Of a stretch of DNA of 64,000 nucleotides, positions 1-11,790 are shown piece after piece (the stretch's first letter is position 1; each line of letters opens with the position of its first letter). The translations under genes and the position numbers were made by a program. The DNA is from Pterobdella sp. o SKG-2022 (Eukaryota > Annelida > Clitellata > Hirudinida > Piscicolidae), in NCBI GenBank assembly GCA_964035795.1, contig OZ038323.1, positions 6,496,217-6,560,216 on the forward strand, in the 5' to 3' direction. The notes under the pieces are model-generated. The model did no database searches, had not been told where the DNA came from, and worked only from the letters and a program-made list of their open reading frames with translations.

Positions 1-700
1 AAGTTGAAAGATAGAAGAAATGATGAATGGATAGCTGAAAAACTAAAATAACGATTGAATAAATGGGTAAACAGATGAGAGTAGTGTTCAAATGACCAGA
101 AATGCACAGATGAATGTAACTTGGACAGATGTGTGAGAACAATCAAAATAGGGATGAAGATAACGATTTTAACCTATAAATACAGAAAGATGGCTGAATG
201 GTATTAAAAAAATGATGGTGGAAAGACGGGTGGATGATGATGGAAAGATAGGGGATGAAGAAATCAAAATGACAAAGGGTAACATTATGTTTGAAATTAG
301 ATTGGAATCAAAATATCATAAAAGAAGTTTTTGTTTTGATGACGTCAGAACATAGTTACGTCATGGCCATCAAAAATGAATTCGACTCGAATTTAATGTT
401 TTGAAAATTTGATTGTGCTCAAAGTACGGAGGATTTGTCAATAATACTAAAACTCCAATAACAATAGGGGTAATAAGGGTGATAATTCGAAAAAATAGAA
501 AATACTAACGATAATAATAATAGAAAGATTAACAATAATGATATGAAAAATAAAATGACCAGTGTAGACATGATGAGGGAGGTAAGTTTGAGGACTTGAA
601 ATGCTCACGTGGTATCCGTTGTCACCTAATAAAAAAATAATAAACTTTATTATTACTATTATTTTTATGATTTTATTAAAAATAAAAAATTTCTTTTAGT
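1..700. other. Gene-free AT-rich flank
   Basis: No open reading frame or splice-bounded exon is convincing here. The stretch is full of short GATGGA/GATGAA-type runs. The only notable site is a pair of CRE-like octamers, listed separately. Confidence 0.5.
340..363. promoter_or_regulatory. Paired CRE-like sites
   Basis: A perfect palindromic TGACGTCA lies at 340-347, and a second match, TTACGTCA, at 356-363. The two are 8 bp apart. TGACGTCA is the consensus for CREB/ATF-type bZIP factors. No gene start is visible nearby, so a regulatory role is inference only. Confidence 0.35.
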
Positions 701-711
701 TATTTTCATGA

Positions 712-1416
712 TTATAGTGCTAAACCTTTAAGTTTAGCTTGACCAATAACAATCCTTTTGCATTTATCTATGTGCGTTTGTATGTGTGTTTGGATGGATG
801 GTTGGATGGATGAATTGAAACGCTCATAAATAAATGGATAAATTTTGTTTTCAATTTTTCCAAGATTTCTTTTTTCGAATTTTTTCTTATGAAACTCATG
901 AAGTTTTGTTTCTCTAGTTTCGTGTGAGCTTATCTCTCTTTCTTTCTGGTTTTCAGCTTCATGAGTTCTGATATCATAATAACTAAATATATTATTATTG
1001 TATTTAAGCTTTGACCTTAATGAGGTATTATTATTGTTATTGTTGTTATCCTTATTATTCTTGACATTATTATTGTGAGAGAACTTTACTGTCGGATTGC
1101 CTGTTGTATTGCCATTGCCATCATTATTATTTTTATTATTGTCATTATTATTGTTGTTATTATTATCATTATTATTGTTTTTATTATTATCATTATTATT
1201 GTTTTTATTATTATCATTATTGTTGTTGTTATTATTATTGTCATTATTGTTGTTTTTGTTATTATAATTATTAGTGTTATTATTATATTTATCATAATTG
1301 ATATTTATCTTGTGCTTTTCAATTTTTTTATTACTGTTTCCCCCCATCGGATAAACACATACGATTGCCAAAATCATCATCATCATCATCATCACCGCTC
1401 TTGTTTTTATTATCAT
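712..1416 (-). CDS. Asn-rich low-complexity ORF with signal-like N-terminus
   Basis: A 234-codon ORF whose N-terminus has a basic start, a run of six Met and a hydrophobic stretch (MILAIVCVYPMGG), which resembles a signal peptide. Residues from about 45 to 130 are almost pure Asn with occasional Asp and Lys. The Asn tract is encoded by a TTATTA-type simple repeat, and the opposite strand is also open over the same repeat as poly-Ile/Val, so openness alone is weak evidence. The C-terminal 90 residues are charged and less repetitive. No domain is recognised. It may be a real secreted or low-complexity protein, or a chance ORF over a microsatellite. Confidence 0.25.
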   Translation of the reverse strand: MIIKTRAVMMMMMMILAIVCVYPMGGNSNKKIEKHKININYDKYNNNTNNYNNKNNNNDNNNNNNNNDNNKNNNNDNNKNNNNDNNNNNNNDNNKNNNDGNGNTTGNPTVKFSHNNNVKNNKDNNNNNNNTSLRSKLKYNNNIFSYYDIRTHEAENQKEREISSHETRETKLHEFHKKKFEKRNLGKIENKIYPFIYERFNSSIQPSIQTHIQTHIDKCKRIVIGQAKLKGLAL

Positions 1417-4244
1417 TTTTATTGTTTTTTGTTTTTTTTCTTTGCTCTTTTTTTTGAATATTTTCTCGTTTTTTTTAGTTATGTTATCCGTTATCTTGTC
1501 TTTGTTTTCATTTTTAATCTTTTGTCATTATCTGAATTTTTGTTTACGTTGTAGTTTGCATTGGTTGTTTTATTGTTTGTGTTATCTTCTAAACTTCTTC
1601 ATTTAATAAACCTGTTCCAACCAACCACAAAACAAAAATAGAACTAAACTCAAAAGAATCTTCAAATAATCAAACTGAAACTAGCTGTAAATTTTTCCAC
1701 ATCCGGTCATCTAGCACAACTTCTTATATAAGAACTCCAAGTATATACAACCAGCGACAAATAATACATCCTTATATATTATATTTTGTTACACGTATGC
1801 TTGTATAAAAAACAAAATCAAGGTCATCTTCATTTAATTATTCAAAAAATTTTTTAAGATATTTATTTTGTTCAAAATCAAATTTTAGTTTTTTATTTTT
1901 TCGTTGCAACTAATAATACAAGCTTCAAAAATGGTCTGAGTAAAAATAACTGAAGAAAGATTAAATATTTTCAACAACTTGTTATACATTTTCAAACATC
2001 GAATTGAAACCAACAATTTTTTAAACAACTTTCGGTTTTTTATTCTTTCAAATCAGCTTTTTTTAAACTTCAGACACCCAAAAATTTTTTTAGCATGGGA
2101 TAACCTGCTTTGATTAACACTTCCCCGGCACTAATGGACTACAATATAACTCCCCATACCTTCCATTAATTAAAATCTCCCATTAGATCGAGAGCATGTG
2201 ACAATGCTGCCCAATGATAGCAGGTATGTCAGACACGTAAGATTGTGATAACTGATTTGGATAATGAAGTACTGAAGGTGTTTTCATGGTTATAATTCGT
2301 ATAAAATAGATACTGAAAAGCTATCTGTAGTATCACAATAGAAGTCTGAATTTTGGAGTCAAAGATGCCAAGCCACAAAGACTCTATGTACAGGCAGCTC
2401 ATATGGTTGTTTTGGTGCATGACTGGCTTTCGCCTTCATATATGAGTTTCATGGTTTTTCATTCATGTATTTCAAATAAATTTCAAAATAATTTATCGAT
2501 TTAATTTCATTCAACGTTATGCAAACATTTATTCGAAAAAAATCAAATAAGATAAAAATGTTATCTTATTGTATATAATGTAGTTGTATACATTAACAGC
2601 AAATAGAAGAATTATTGACAAAAAGTACAAAGCTTTTTGTGAAACTAACTCACAAATACTTGACAATGCAAGTTAGTTTCACAAAAACTTTATAATTTTT
2701 TGTCGATAAACCTTCATTGTTGTTAATAAGGAATCAAGCTGTGTTATAATATAAAGAGGCCAACACAATCTAACCATAGAAAAAAAAAACTATAGTTAAA
2801 AACGAAATGAGGGGTTTGAAGTTAAAATTTTCTCTATTTAAAATTTTAAGCTAATCATTAATGTTTAGCAAGTTTTAAAAACCATTCGGAGAGATAATGT
2901 GGAATATTTTGAGTCGTGAACTTATTTGTCAGTAGATTTTTAGGCAAACTAAGATCAAAGTGATATTTTATACTCTAATTTTTGCCCATAATCTTTTCAA
3001 TTTTCGAAAACCACAAATGATGATTTGTTGCATCTTCCAAAAAAAAAAAAATTTAGCCATATTATAATGCTGGTGTGTTGGATGATATAAATTTCATTCT
3101 GAAGTAGAAAAATGAAATATAAAACCTTTGAGCAACATCACACGTCAGGCTGAAATTCTTGAACAAAAAAAAGAAGACTCGAAAGCTTTTAAAGAAAAGA
3201 TCGGAGGCTAACACTCGACAGATGGCACACACTTGGAGAAAACTGGAAAAAAAGGGCACAAGACACTAGGAAGCATGGGTAGCTGTTGGTGGTTTGTGCT
3301 CAAAAAAAGGAAATGCCTGACTAAACTAAAAAAGTAAATTTTTTGAAATTTTTTTGTTGAAGAAATAAAGATATGCTTGAGAACAAGGAATTTGATGAAA
3401 AGAAGGAAAACGAGGAGAATAAGTAAAAAAAAATTGAAAATTAAATTAAATTCAAAACAAAAAAAATTTAAAAAATCAAAAAAAAGAAAAAATATAGGGA
3501 ATTAAATGAAAGGAAAAGTTGAGACAATAAAATAGGGAAGAGAAAAAGAGAAAACCTTGAGATGATGAAGACAAAAAAGAAGTGTAAAGATCAAAGGAAA
3601 AAGGATGATGAAAAAAGTTGAAGTAGAAAAAAATAATTAAAAAAAACACACAAAAAATATTCAGAATTCTAATTTCAAATGAAAGTTTGAATTCAACAAC
3701 ATTTAACCAGCCATCCTTATTTATCTGAGGTAACAAATCATTCAATTGAACTTTCATGTTGAACAAAGTAAGTTGTAGTAGCAAACAAGGAAGATACTCA
3801 CTGCACAATTCATCTAAACAAACAAACAAACACACAAAAGCAAAATAACATACAAACATAGAAAACACTCCACAATGATATTAATACATACATTCATCTA
3901 CTTCTATACTATATACTTTTGTCAACCATCTATCCACACATCCATCCATGCATTCATCCATATATTCATCCATTTAATTATCCAATCATCTTTCCATCTT
4001 TCTATTTATTCCTTAACCCAACTACCAGAAACTTATCTTTTCTTGATTCATATATTTGTAGTAATGAGAATAGTGGTGGAAGTAGTAATATTAGTCTGTA
4101 TAGTAGTAATAACAGTTGCAGAAAGGAGGTAGGAGTATTAGTAGAAGTATAATTGCTATAAGTAGTAGTAATAGTAGTAGTAAAAAGAGTTCTAAAAGTA
4201 AAGAGTAAAAATATTACTAATGGTTGTAGTACTCTTTGTAATAA
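1417..4244. other. Gene-free stretch
   Basis: No supported exon on either strand. The region holds poly-A/T-rich DNA, a foldback element near 2.6-2.7 kb (listed separately) and CATC-rich simple sequence at about 3920-4010. The ORFs at 3062-3259 and 3476-3868 are Phe/Leu/Ser-rich translations of AG-rich low-complexity DNA and are not taken as genes. Confidence 0.45.
2592..2728. repeat. Foldback element (long inverted repeat)
   Basis: Two arms of about 40-55 bp are inverted copies of each other around a short spacer (CACAAATACTTGACAATGCA at about 2651-2670). The core of the left arm reads ACAAAGCTTTTTGTGAAACT and the right arm repeats it in reverse complement. Related single arms occur near 37790 and 47328 with the core TACAAAGTTTTT[C]GTAAG, so this is probably a small dispersed MITE-like family. 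No coding capacity. Confidence 0.6.
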
Positions 4245-4471
4245 TTAAGATACTAGTAGTATTCTCGGTGTAGTAGTAGTAGTATTAGTAGTTGTTGTTT
4301 TAGTGGTAGTAATAGTAGAAGTAGTTGTAGTAGTAGTAGTAGTGGTATGAGTGGAAGTAGTAGTAGTAGTAGTAGTAGAAATAGTAGAAGTAGTAATAGG
4401 AATAGTAGAAGTAATAGTAGTAGTAGTAGTAGTAGAAATAGTAGAAGTAGTAATAGGAATAGTAGAAGTAA

Positions 4472-4513
<42 letters not shown>

Positions 4514-5974
4514 GAATAGTAGAAGTAGTAGTAGGAATAGTAGAAGTAATAGTAGTGGAAGTAGAAGTAGTGGTACTAGTAGTAGTAGTAGTAATAGTAG
4601 GAATAGTAGAAGTAGTAGTAGTAGTTGTTGTAGTAGTAGTAGTAGGAGTAGAAGTAGGGGTAGTAGTAGTAGGAATAGTAGAAGTAGTAATAGTAGTAGT
4701 AGTAGAAGTAGTAGTAGTAGTTGTAGGAGTAGAAGTAGTAGTAGTAGTTGTAGTAGTAGAAGTAGTAGTAGTAGGAGTAGAAGTAGTGGTAGTAGTAGTA
4801 GTAGGGAAACTAGCAGTAGTAGTAGTAGGAATCGGATTAGCAGTAGTAGTAGTAGAAGTAGTAGTAGTAACAGAAACTGTAGATGTAGTAATAGTAGTGG
4901 TAGTAGGAACAAGAAAACTAGTAGTAGTCTTTGCCATCGTTGTTGTAGGAATAGTACTAATACTACTACTTAGAGCTTGATTGTAGTATGTTGTGGATGA
5001 CAGAAGATCCAAGCGTGGAAAAGTTGTTGTTTGAGATTGAAAAAAGTTGATTGGAAATGTGGTTGTCCTTTTGTCGAAGTAATTCTTTAGGAATGTTGTT
5101 GATTGTAGACGCAAAATGTTAGGAGGGTATGTTGTGGTTATTTTATTCAACTGAAACAAATTTGTTGGAAATGTTGTTGTTACTTTTTGGTCGAGAAATT
5201 GTTTCGGATATGAAGTTGACTTTGGAAATAAGTTTAGTAGATTTTTTGTAGTAGGTTTTTGATGCAAAAGATGGACGGGAAAAGTTGTAGTTAGTTCAAG
5301 TTGGATGTGATGTGTTGTGGTTGGTTTGTTTTGTAAAAGCTCGATAGGGTAAGTTGTAGTAGGATTTTTTTGTAACAGTTGGATGGGGTAAGTTGTGGTA
5401 AGTCTACGTTGCAGTAGTTGAATGAAGTAAGTTGTGGTAGGATTTTGTTGCAAGAGTTGGTTTGGGTATTTTGTCGTAGGGTTTTGTTGCAATAATTCAA
5501 TTGGGTATGTTGTGGTAGGGTTTTGTTGCAATAATTCAATTGGGTATGTTGTGGAAGGATTTTGTTGCAATAATTTAATTGGGTATGTTGTGGAAGGATT
5601 TTGTTGCAATAATTCAATTGGGTATGTTGTGGAAGGATTTTGTTGCAATAATTCAATGGGGTATGTTGTGGTAGGGTTTTGTTGTTGGATGGTCGTAGAT
5701 TCATGTTGTGGAAAAAATGTGGTTTGTGAGTCTTGTTGGAATGTTGAAAGTTCTGGAGACGAAAATGAACTAGACCAATAGAATGTTGTGGTGTGGGTAT
5801 TAAACGTGGTTGAGGAATCTCTGATAGGGCCAGGACTCACATTGGGGTCACTTGTTTCATGATAGCCATCATGAAATGTTGAGGCAATGTTGATGTTTGC
5901 TGGTTGAAAGCTGTATGGTGTCGTCGCGTCACTTTTTCCTTCTTTTTGCTCGTCTAGTTCAGAAGTGGTAATTT
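4245..5974 (-). CDS. Thr-rich mucin-like protein, large 3' exon
   Basis: One long open frame ending at a stop at 4245-4247 and preceded by a possible acceptor at 5975-5977. It begins with about 45 residues of ordinary sequence, followed by a mucin-like part. Residues encoded at about 5340-5690 form a tandem repeat with a 13-residue unit of the type LLQQNPSTTYPIE, some seven or more copies, matching a 39-bp DNA repeat. After a degenerate TTTYP/TTFP region, the last 230 residues are almost only Thr with some Ser, Pro and Ile. Such tracts in secreted or membrane proteins are typically O-glycosylated. No signal peptide, transmembrane segment or cysteine-rich domain is present in this exon, so the 5' end must lie upstream (6.7-7.2 kb or beyond). 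The poly-Thr part is itself an ACT trinucleotide repeat and is probably length-polymorphic. Confidence 0.6.
5341..5690 (-). repeat. 39-bp coding minisatellite
   Basis: A 39-bp unit (minus strand, encoding a Gln-Asn-Pro-Ser/Thr-Thr-Tyr-Pro motif) is repeated head to tail. The copies between about 5500 and 5690 are nearly identical and diverge towards 5340. Because the unit is a multiple of three, copy-number change would not break the mucin-like frame. Confidence 0.8.
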
Positions 5975-6668
5975 CTTGGAATTTTAATCATGAGTAAACA
6001 TTTTAAGAAAATGAAAATATCAATCAATTTTCATAGAAATTTTAATTATATGATTGTTATGTAGATTTTCATACACCTTAAGTCTCTTATAATCTTTCGT
6101 TTATTCGACTAAATTTTACCATTTATTTTTTTAGCTTAAAATGCTATTTTTTCAAATCGCAACTAAAAATTTTCAATTATAGAAAAAATATTTCTACGTT
6201 TGCATTAGTCTTCTCATACCTTGACATTTTCCTAGACCACATTCTCTACTATCTTCCAACATTGCCTTTTTGAAAATTCCTTCTACTTCTTAAAACCTCA
6301 TTTATTAACTCGAGTTTCACTAAATTGAAGTAAAAACTTAATTTACTTTTTTATAGCCCTTGTTATTCACTATGAACATTTTTAAAATACTCAAATCTCA
6401 GCTGCTAACTTAATTAAAACAAATTTGAACCAGTAAAAGAACATATTAATCAGTGGTTTAATTGATAGTTCAATTTTTGCGTTACTTAAGTTTTTCACAA
6501 AAAATGATCAAAATTCTATCATTTTTTTGTGAGCTTTCATTCTCGAAAAAAGTGGAAGCTATTCAAATCAAAATTTCGACTACTCTTAAATTACAATTAT
6601 CGCCACATTTTATTTCGATCCTGACGAAGCAAAAAAATTAAAAAAAATGCGCATTTAAAACTGATTAC

Positions 6669-7037
6669 ATCCCGACCTGGTCTCCATGTGTTACGTTCAA
6701 ACTTTGGAATCGCTATAGTTATTACGTCCTTGCTTGTGCTTCTGTCATTGTTGTTGTCGTCGTTGTTTTCATTTTCACTGATATTAATGATTTCAGTAGC
6801 ATTATTTTGGGCATAACTCATAAAGGGACCACTTGTGGATCTAGTGATTTTTCTGGTCTTTGTTTGGGTATAAGTAATAGCAGTTGCAGTAGTGGTGGTT
6901 TCAATGTTGCTATTTATTCCATTACTATCGTCATTATTATTGTCTTCATTGTTGCCACGGTTAAAAATGTTTGGAAATGTAGTAATACGTTCTGTGATTT
7001 TATGTGTAATTTTAGCTTGCTCATAGATTATTATTAT
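6669..7037 (-). CDS. Thr/Asn-rich exon, probably the same mucin-like gene
   Basis: This stretch is open on the minus strand and encodes Thr-rich, Asn/Asp-rich sequence of ordinary complexity, including TTTTATAITYTQTKTRKITR and IPKFERNTWRPGRD. A possible donor (GTAATC) follows the codon for the final Asp at 6669. The upstream limit near 7037 is uncertain, because the frame meets a stop just beyond and no strong acceptor is seen. Composition, strand and position suggest it lies upstream of the Thr-rich exon at 4245-5974, but the phase of the simplest join does not fit, so a further exon or other splice sites are needed. Confidence 0.4.
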
Positions 7038-7144
7038 TATTATTTAATTCATATTAAGGGTGATTTTCAATTAATTACTGTTAATAAAACTCCAATTTCA
7101 TAATCTAAAATACAAAACGTTGCACAACATTTTAAAACTCACGT

Positions 7145-7188
7145 GGCTTGAACGATCTTGTTTGTCTCTTGAATGGTGTTGTAGGTCT
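7145..7188 (-). CDS. Candidate short exon upstream of the Thr-rich gene
   Basis: A 44-bp segment on the minus strand, bounded by CAG acceptor and GTGAGT donor. In one frame it reads PTTPFKRQTRSFKP, a Thr/Pro-containing peptide compatible with the mucin-like exons downstream. It is too short to prove. No start codon or signal peptide could be placed upstream. Confidence 0.3.
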
Positions 7189-8653
7189 GTGATTAAGATT
7201 TATTAATAAAGTCATCAGTGTTTTTTATTTTTATTATTAGAGGCATTCATATTTTTATTGATATTATCGGTTGTTTTACTTTTCCCATTATGAACCTATT
7301 ACCATAATTGAAGTTATATGTTTAGGTATACACTTTTATATCTAGCACAATTCAGCTAGTTTTAGATATAGAAAAAAGAGACTTTTACACAGATCCTTGA
7401 TAAAAAGCTCATTCAACAACTACCACTTTGCCACCCAATTTTTGTGAAGAAAATTTTTTACATAATTGCTTTTTCTTATATTTGATTGTATTGCAAAAAG
7501 TTACTTATGTTACTAATGCGACAAATTGAGAAATGTAAAAAATTAATTTGACTTAGACCGTATATTGAGGTAACTAATAACTATCATTTCGTTTTAACTT
7601 AACGCTAAATAAATATTATTTCTTCAAAAATGTCAAGTCTTGGTATTTAGTTTGATAACGACCTTTCTATCAAGATTCAAATCAACAAAATATTATGATG
7701 TGGCTTTATGTTTTTGAAAAAAAAATGAGTACAATCAAAAATTTTTTGAGCGTTGAGTCTGAAGACACTGTCATTTGCGTTAGTTTTGAGCCGGATATAC
7801 TTAGGTAATGTTATCCTTGCAGGGCTCTCAATTTATCAGAAAACAGAATCCAATTCCTAATCAACACAGCAGCCACCCTCATTTATGTCACTGTAATCTT
7901 TTTTGTAAATTTAGTACATTAATGTATATTTTTGAATTAGAACGGAGACAAAATTGGGAATTCAAGAGCTCTAATCTCCTTCTGGTTATTTTTTCAAGCC
8001 TCTGCTGCTTGTTTCAGCATCGTTTTTAGCAAAATATAATTATGTGTATAAATTTATTCATCTATTAATTTTTTTTTAAACATAAAAATGATTATCTTAT
8101 ATCATGTAGCAATCAGAATGCCTGGCAAAAACTTACAGGGCTAGACAGCAAAACATCACGAGCACCAAGCACTGACGAAGCAGCATTTTGTAGTGAATCT
8201 TAAAGACAATCAATTTTGGTTGAATTTGAAATCCAAATAACAGTAAATTTAAACTTTATCGATAAAATTAATTACAAATCTATCTTTCAAACCTCTTTAT
8301 ACCATCCGAACTGAACTTTCATGTAAGCACAATGCTGATGTTAGAACTTTAATCGCTCTTTTGCATTGTCTTCATTTAGTTTTATTGTAAAAGCATACAA
8401 TTTTTTTTTCTTTTATATTTGCAATTACGAATTTAAATTTCATTTTCGATTGTATTTTCACAACCACTACGAACTAAGCACCTATAACCGACTGGTTTTC
8501 CTCTAGTTGCATTGTGGACATAATCGAAATATAAAACTCAGTACAAGGATATAAAGTTCTATACCTTGTAACACTCATCAATATGATGGATCGTAATTTG
8601 AGATATTTTAAACAAGAAAATTTTATTGTGATATTTCGAGTCAAATGGTTAGC
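7189..8653. other. No confident gene
   Basis: Mostly AT-rich sequence. Two weak exon-like segments were seen. A plus-strand piece from about 7822 after TCCTTGCAG reads ALNLSENRIQFL, resembling a leucine-rich repeat. A segment at about 8135-8205 is open with splice-like ends on both strands. Neither could be tied to a gene. Confidence 0.3.
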
Positions 8654-8950
8654 TCACGCCATACTATGTCTCCGACTTATTGGCACACAACTCATGGTAC
8701 GCAATTCCATAGCTCGTCTTTGAAGCCACTTTCTTAGTGCACGCCTAAAACGGGCCTTCCATGAGAAATCCGGTTCTAACCACGCTAACAACTCTTCATC
8801 TGATGGCATTTCATCTGTTGATATCAATATTGAGATTTGACTATACAGCACATATTGATTGAATGAAATTTATGTGTATCAACTGTATATGGCAAGACAT
8901 TTGAAAAAATTCTTACTCAGTTCCAAAACTGCTTCGTCATCTAATGGTTC
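8654..8950 (-). CDS. Last two exons of an unidentified gene
   Basis: Two minus-strand segments join in phase: 8917-8950 (ends CTG A before GTAAGA) and 8654-8814 (starts after CAACAG, ends in a stop). The joined peptide reads EPLDDEAVLELNEMPSDEEL and continues through WLEPDFSWKARF, an arginine-rich helix-like part (RRALRKWLQRR) and the C-terminus SRRHSMA. The acidic-then-basic layout resembles a cytoplasmic C-terminal tail, but no family is recognised. Upstream exons were not found between 8950 and 11790. Confidence 0.4.
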
Positions 8951-10204
8951 CTGAAGGAATGAAAAACCTTACAGTGACGAGCGAGAGACATTGTACAAAA
9001 CTTTAAACAGACATTTTCACTAAATATATGACAAGGGCTTTTATCTAATATTACATAAAAATGACATGTGAAACACAATAACCTGTAAAACAAGTTTTTA
9101 CAAAAAAAATACTAAGTTCTATAAACCAAAAAATGAGTTTTTCGTAAGATTATCTTATCGAGTGTTTGTCAAAGGCTCTTATGAGTTCAACTTTTGCTTC
9201 CAAAAATAAAGGTGAAAGCCAAATACTAACATATTTTTTAAGTTTTTATCACTGCAGTCGACATGTTGGTAGTGATGACGATGTATCACAGAAACAGTTA
9301 TTAATCACTTGATAAGTTCTAAGTAATCAACAACCACATTAAAAATGGCTTTGGTCCACTACGATGGATGTTTTACACATGGTACACTAGTTTCCGCCAG
9401 TGAAAAGAATTCAAATTCTTATCCGATGGCTGTGCTGCAACCCTGCTGGGCTTATAATTTGAAACAAACAGGCACCTGTTCAATTCTGGTGCTACACAAA
9501 ACTGAAGCATATTTTTCTAATTCATAGTAGCGACAGAAAACCGCAGTTCTTATGGAGAATTTTTTTCACATTTTACACTAAAAAATTATTTTTAGATTCA
9601 TTTTTGGTCAAGGTAAACAGAAAGGTTTGATTGTTTGTTTCTCCTAAGATCAAACTTGTTAACAAAACCGTCTAAGGTGGCTTATTCATTTCTTTTTTTG
9701 TGAGGGATGCTGAATTCAATATGGCTAACTGTAAACGCTCATTTTTAAGCTAAACTGACAGCTGCACCAAGACCATAGCACCCCCATCATTTTGGCATCT
9801 GATGACTCAAAATGTATTTAAACAGGATGCCATGTAAACATGATGTAGTGAATGCCTTTCCATGAAGGTCTTGTAGTTTAAAAAACACTTTGTGTGTTGA
9901 TAAGCGCAAAAATAATGAGCAAAGTAGAATTGAGTCGAGCTAAATTCAGTTAAAATTATTAGAATCATTCTTTAAAAAGTTAGTTCTATGCGGAGCGCAA
10001 AAAATAATTCTTACTCGTTTTCGACACAAGCTTCTAGTCAATTTTCGCGCATTTCGAAGGTATCTTCTCATTGTGGAAAATAAATGGAGGAGTTGATGTT
10101 CAAATTTGATAAATTGATATTTGTTTGATTTGTGTTGTTTTCTAAACAGACTACGTGGTTATTAAACTATGATGAAACAGCGTTTTTTGCTAAAGTTTTA
10201 TAAA

Positions 10205-10310
10205 AATATATCTTTTTAATAAATTAGTTACCTGAGAATGACATAGAATATATCGAAAAGCTTTGTCAAAAAAAATTCAAATATTGTCGTGTTTTATGAT
10301 TCCCAATAAA
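10205..10310 (+). repeat. Dispersed repeat family C, copy 1
   Basis: Contains a GTTACCTGAGAATGACATAG block followed by GAAAAGCTTTGTCAAAA and TCAAATATTGTCGTG...ATGATTCCCAAT. The same order of blocks recurs at about 34510-34605 and 34775-34880. No coding capacity or terminal repeats identified. Confidence 0.6.
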
Positions 10311-10894
10311 TTGGAGCTTTTCAAAAGTATCTATAAAGAAACACCAAGTAAACATGGTTCAATATATTTCAATAAAAAGGCTTTTGAAAAACCTAGATTC
10401 ATCATCAGGTTATTGTGTTTTTAATGCTTTAATTCAATATAAAAAAAGAAATTGAGCGTGATTAATAGCATAAAATTGGAAAAACTGGAAAAAATTAATA
10501 ATATTTAGTTTGATGCTCTATGGTGACAAGTGCTTTAGTGCAGGAAAGAATGCTCTCAAAACAAATAAAATGTTTTCCAATTGTGGACAAGAGTCACTGG
10601 TTCTAAACGAGAATTCACTTACTTAACCTTATACGCATAAGTTTAATAAATTAAAATTAACTTATGTATGTATATAAAGTTTCTAACTTTTATATAAAGT
10701 TTCGTTTTTATTCAAAGCAGTAGCATAAAAGTGATAAGATGAAACGAAGAAAATTGGCTATGGGAAATTGAATCTAAGAGTTTTTTTTTTGAAAAACTTT
10801 TGTGTTTTATGTTAATTCAGTTTTTGTTCTCGTAATCACAAAAGAAAGCGTATTAACAAAGTGCTCATATGAAACATTGTGAAAATCACTTTAA

Positions 10895-11000
10895 CAATTT
10901 TTTTTATTACGCCGATTTATGGAAAAAATTTAGTAAACTTATTGAGCAAAAAAACAGCTATAGTTTTCGATAAATCAGCCTTATCATTAAACATTAGTTC
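10895..11000. repeat. Decayed foldback-family fragment
   Basis: Carries CTTATTGAGCAAAA, CAGCTATAGTTTTCGATAAA and GCCTTATCATTAAACATTAG, which are the core blocks of the foldback elements at 32.1, 47.4 and 61.6 kb. Only one arm is clear. Confidence 0.5.
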
Positions 11001-11790
11001 TCTAAAAAGTTATTTTTCCATACAACGCTTATTTTGTTTATATGAATTTTGCATTTAAATACCACAATTTAAATGAGTTTTTACAGGACATTGATACAAT
11101 TTATATGAGCCTTTAAACTAATATTCCAGAAATTTCAGTTTTTTAGAATATATACCTTACCGCCCAAAACGAAGTGATATAATGAAATTTAGGTTCCAAG
11201 TTCAAAACTATCTCAGCATTTAGAACTGTGTTAATTATTTTGTAATTATTGAGTGAGTATTTGATGACATGTTAACATTTTCAGAATTATTGCTAAATTA
11301 TTAGCTGATATAATTTTTCAACTTTAAAATAAATATTTGAAGCTTTAGATTGAAAAATACAATTTCCAATACAATTTTGACGTTTTTTCATTATATTTTA
11401 AATGTTTGAAAGAATATTTTTAAAAGATAATTTCAAATACAATAATTTTTAAAAAATATGTTTAAATTTCAAATAAGAGTTCAAACGAAATTCTAGTCTA
11501 AATTGAAAAAAAATATTTTTCTGTTAATGAAAGGGAAAAAATAATTGAAAATACTTTAATTAAAGTTATTGTCTTTACTCCCTCCCCTGTCAAGTAAGCT
11601 TCTAATCATCACAGTCTTTCTGTCTCTTTCGAAAATCTATCGTTTTATAAATATATAAAATTAATTAATTGTAAAGTTTAGTAATTTGAAAATAGGTAAA
11701 CCCACTTAAACTTTGACTTGAAATGAGGAAATAAACAGGCGTAAAACCCAACAACAAAAAGGCTAATATTCAGTGAAGAATCTTTAGAAT

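Larger units (their letters stand above)
8951..11790. other. Gene-free stretch with repeat copies
   Basis: No supported exon. The sequence near 10200-10320 is a copy of a dispersed family also present at 34.5 and 34.8 kb, and 10900-11000 contains a decayed copy of the foldback family found at 32.1, 47.4, 56.1 and 61.6 kb. The 60-codon ORF at 9345 lacks domain or splice support. A TCCCTCCCC-containing block just before 11600 may be epsin upstream sequence. Confidence 0.4.

Noticed and set aside
1075..1554. Plus-strand Ile/Val-rich ORF
   Set aside because: The complement of the Asn repeat, with no non-repetitive coding part.
4253..4980. Poly-Leu, poly-Ser and poly-Val ORFs overlapping the Thr-rich gene
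   Set aside because: Other-frame readings of the ACT/AGT trinucleotide repeat; the minus-strand Thr frame alone continues into non-repetitive sequence.
9345..9527. 60-aa plus-strand ORF starting MALVHYDG
   Set aside because: Short, isolated, and without splice or domain evidence.
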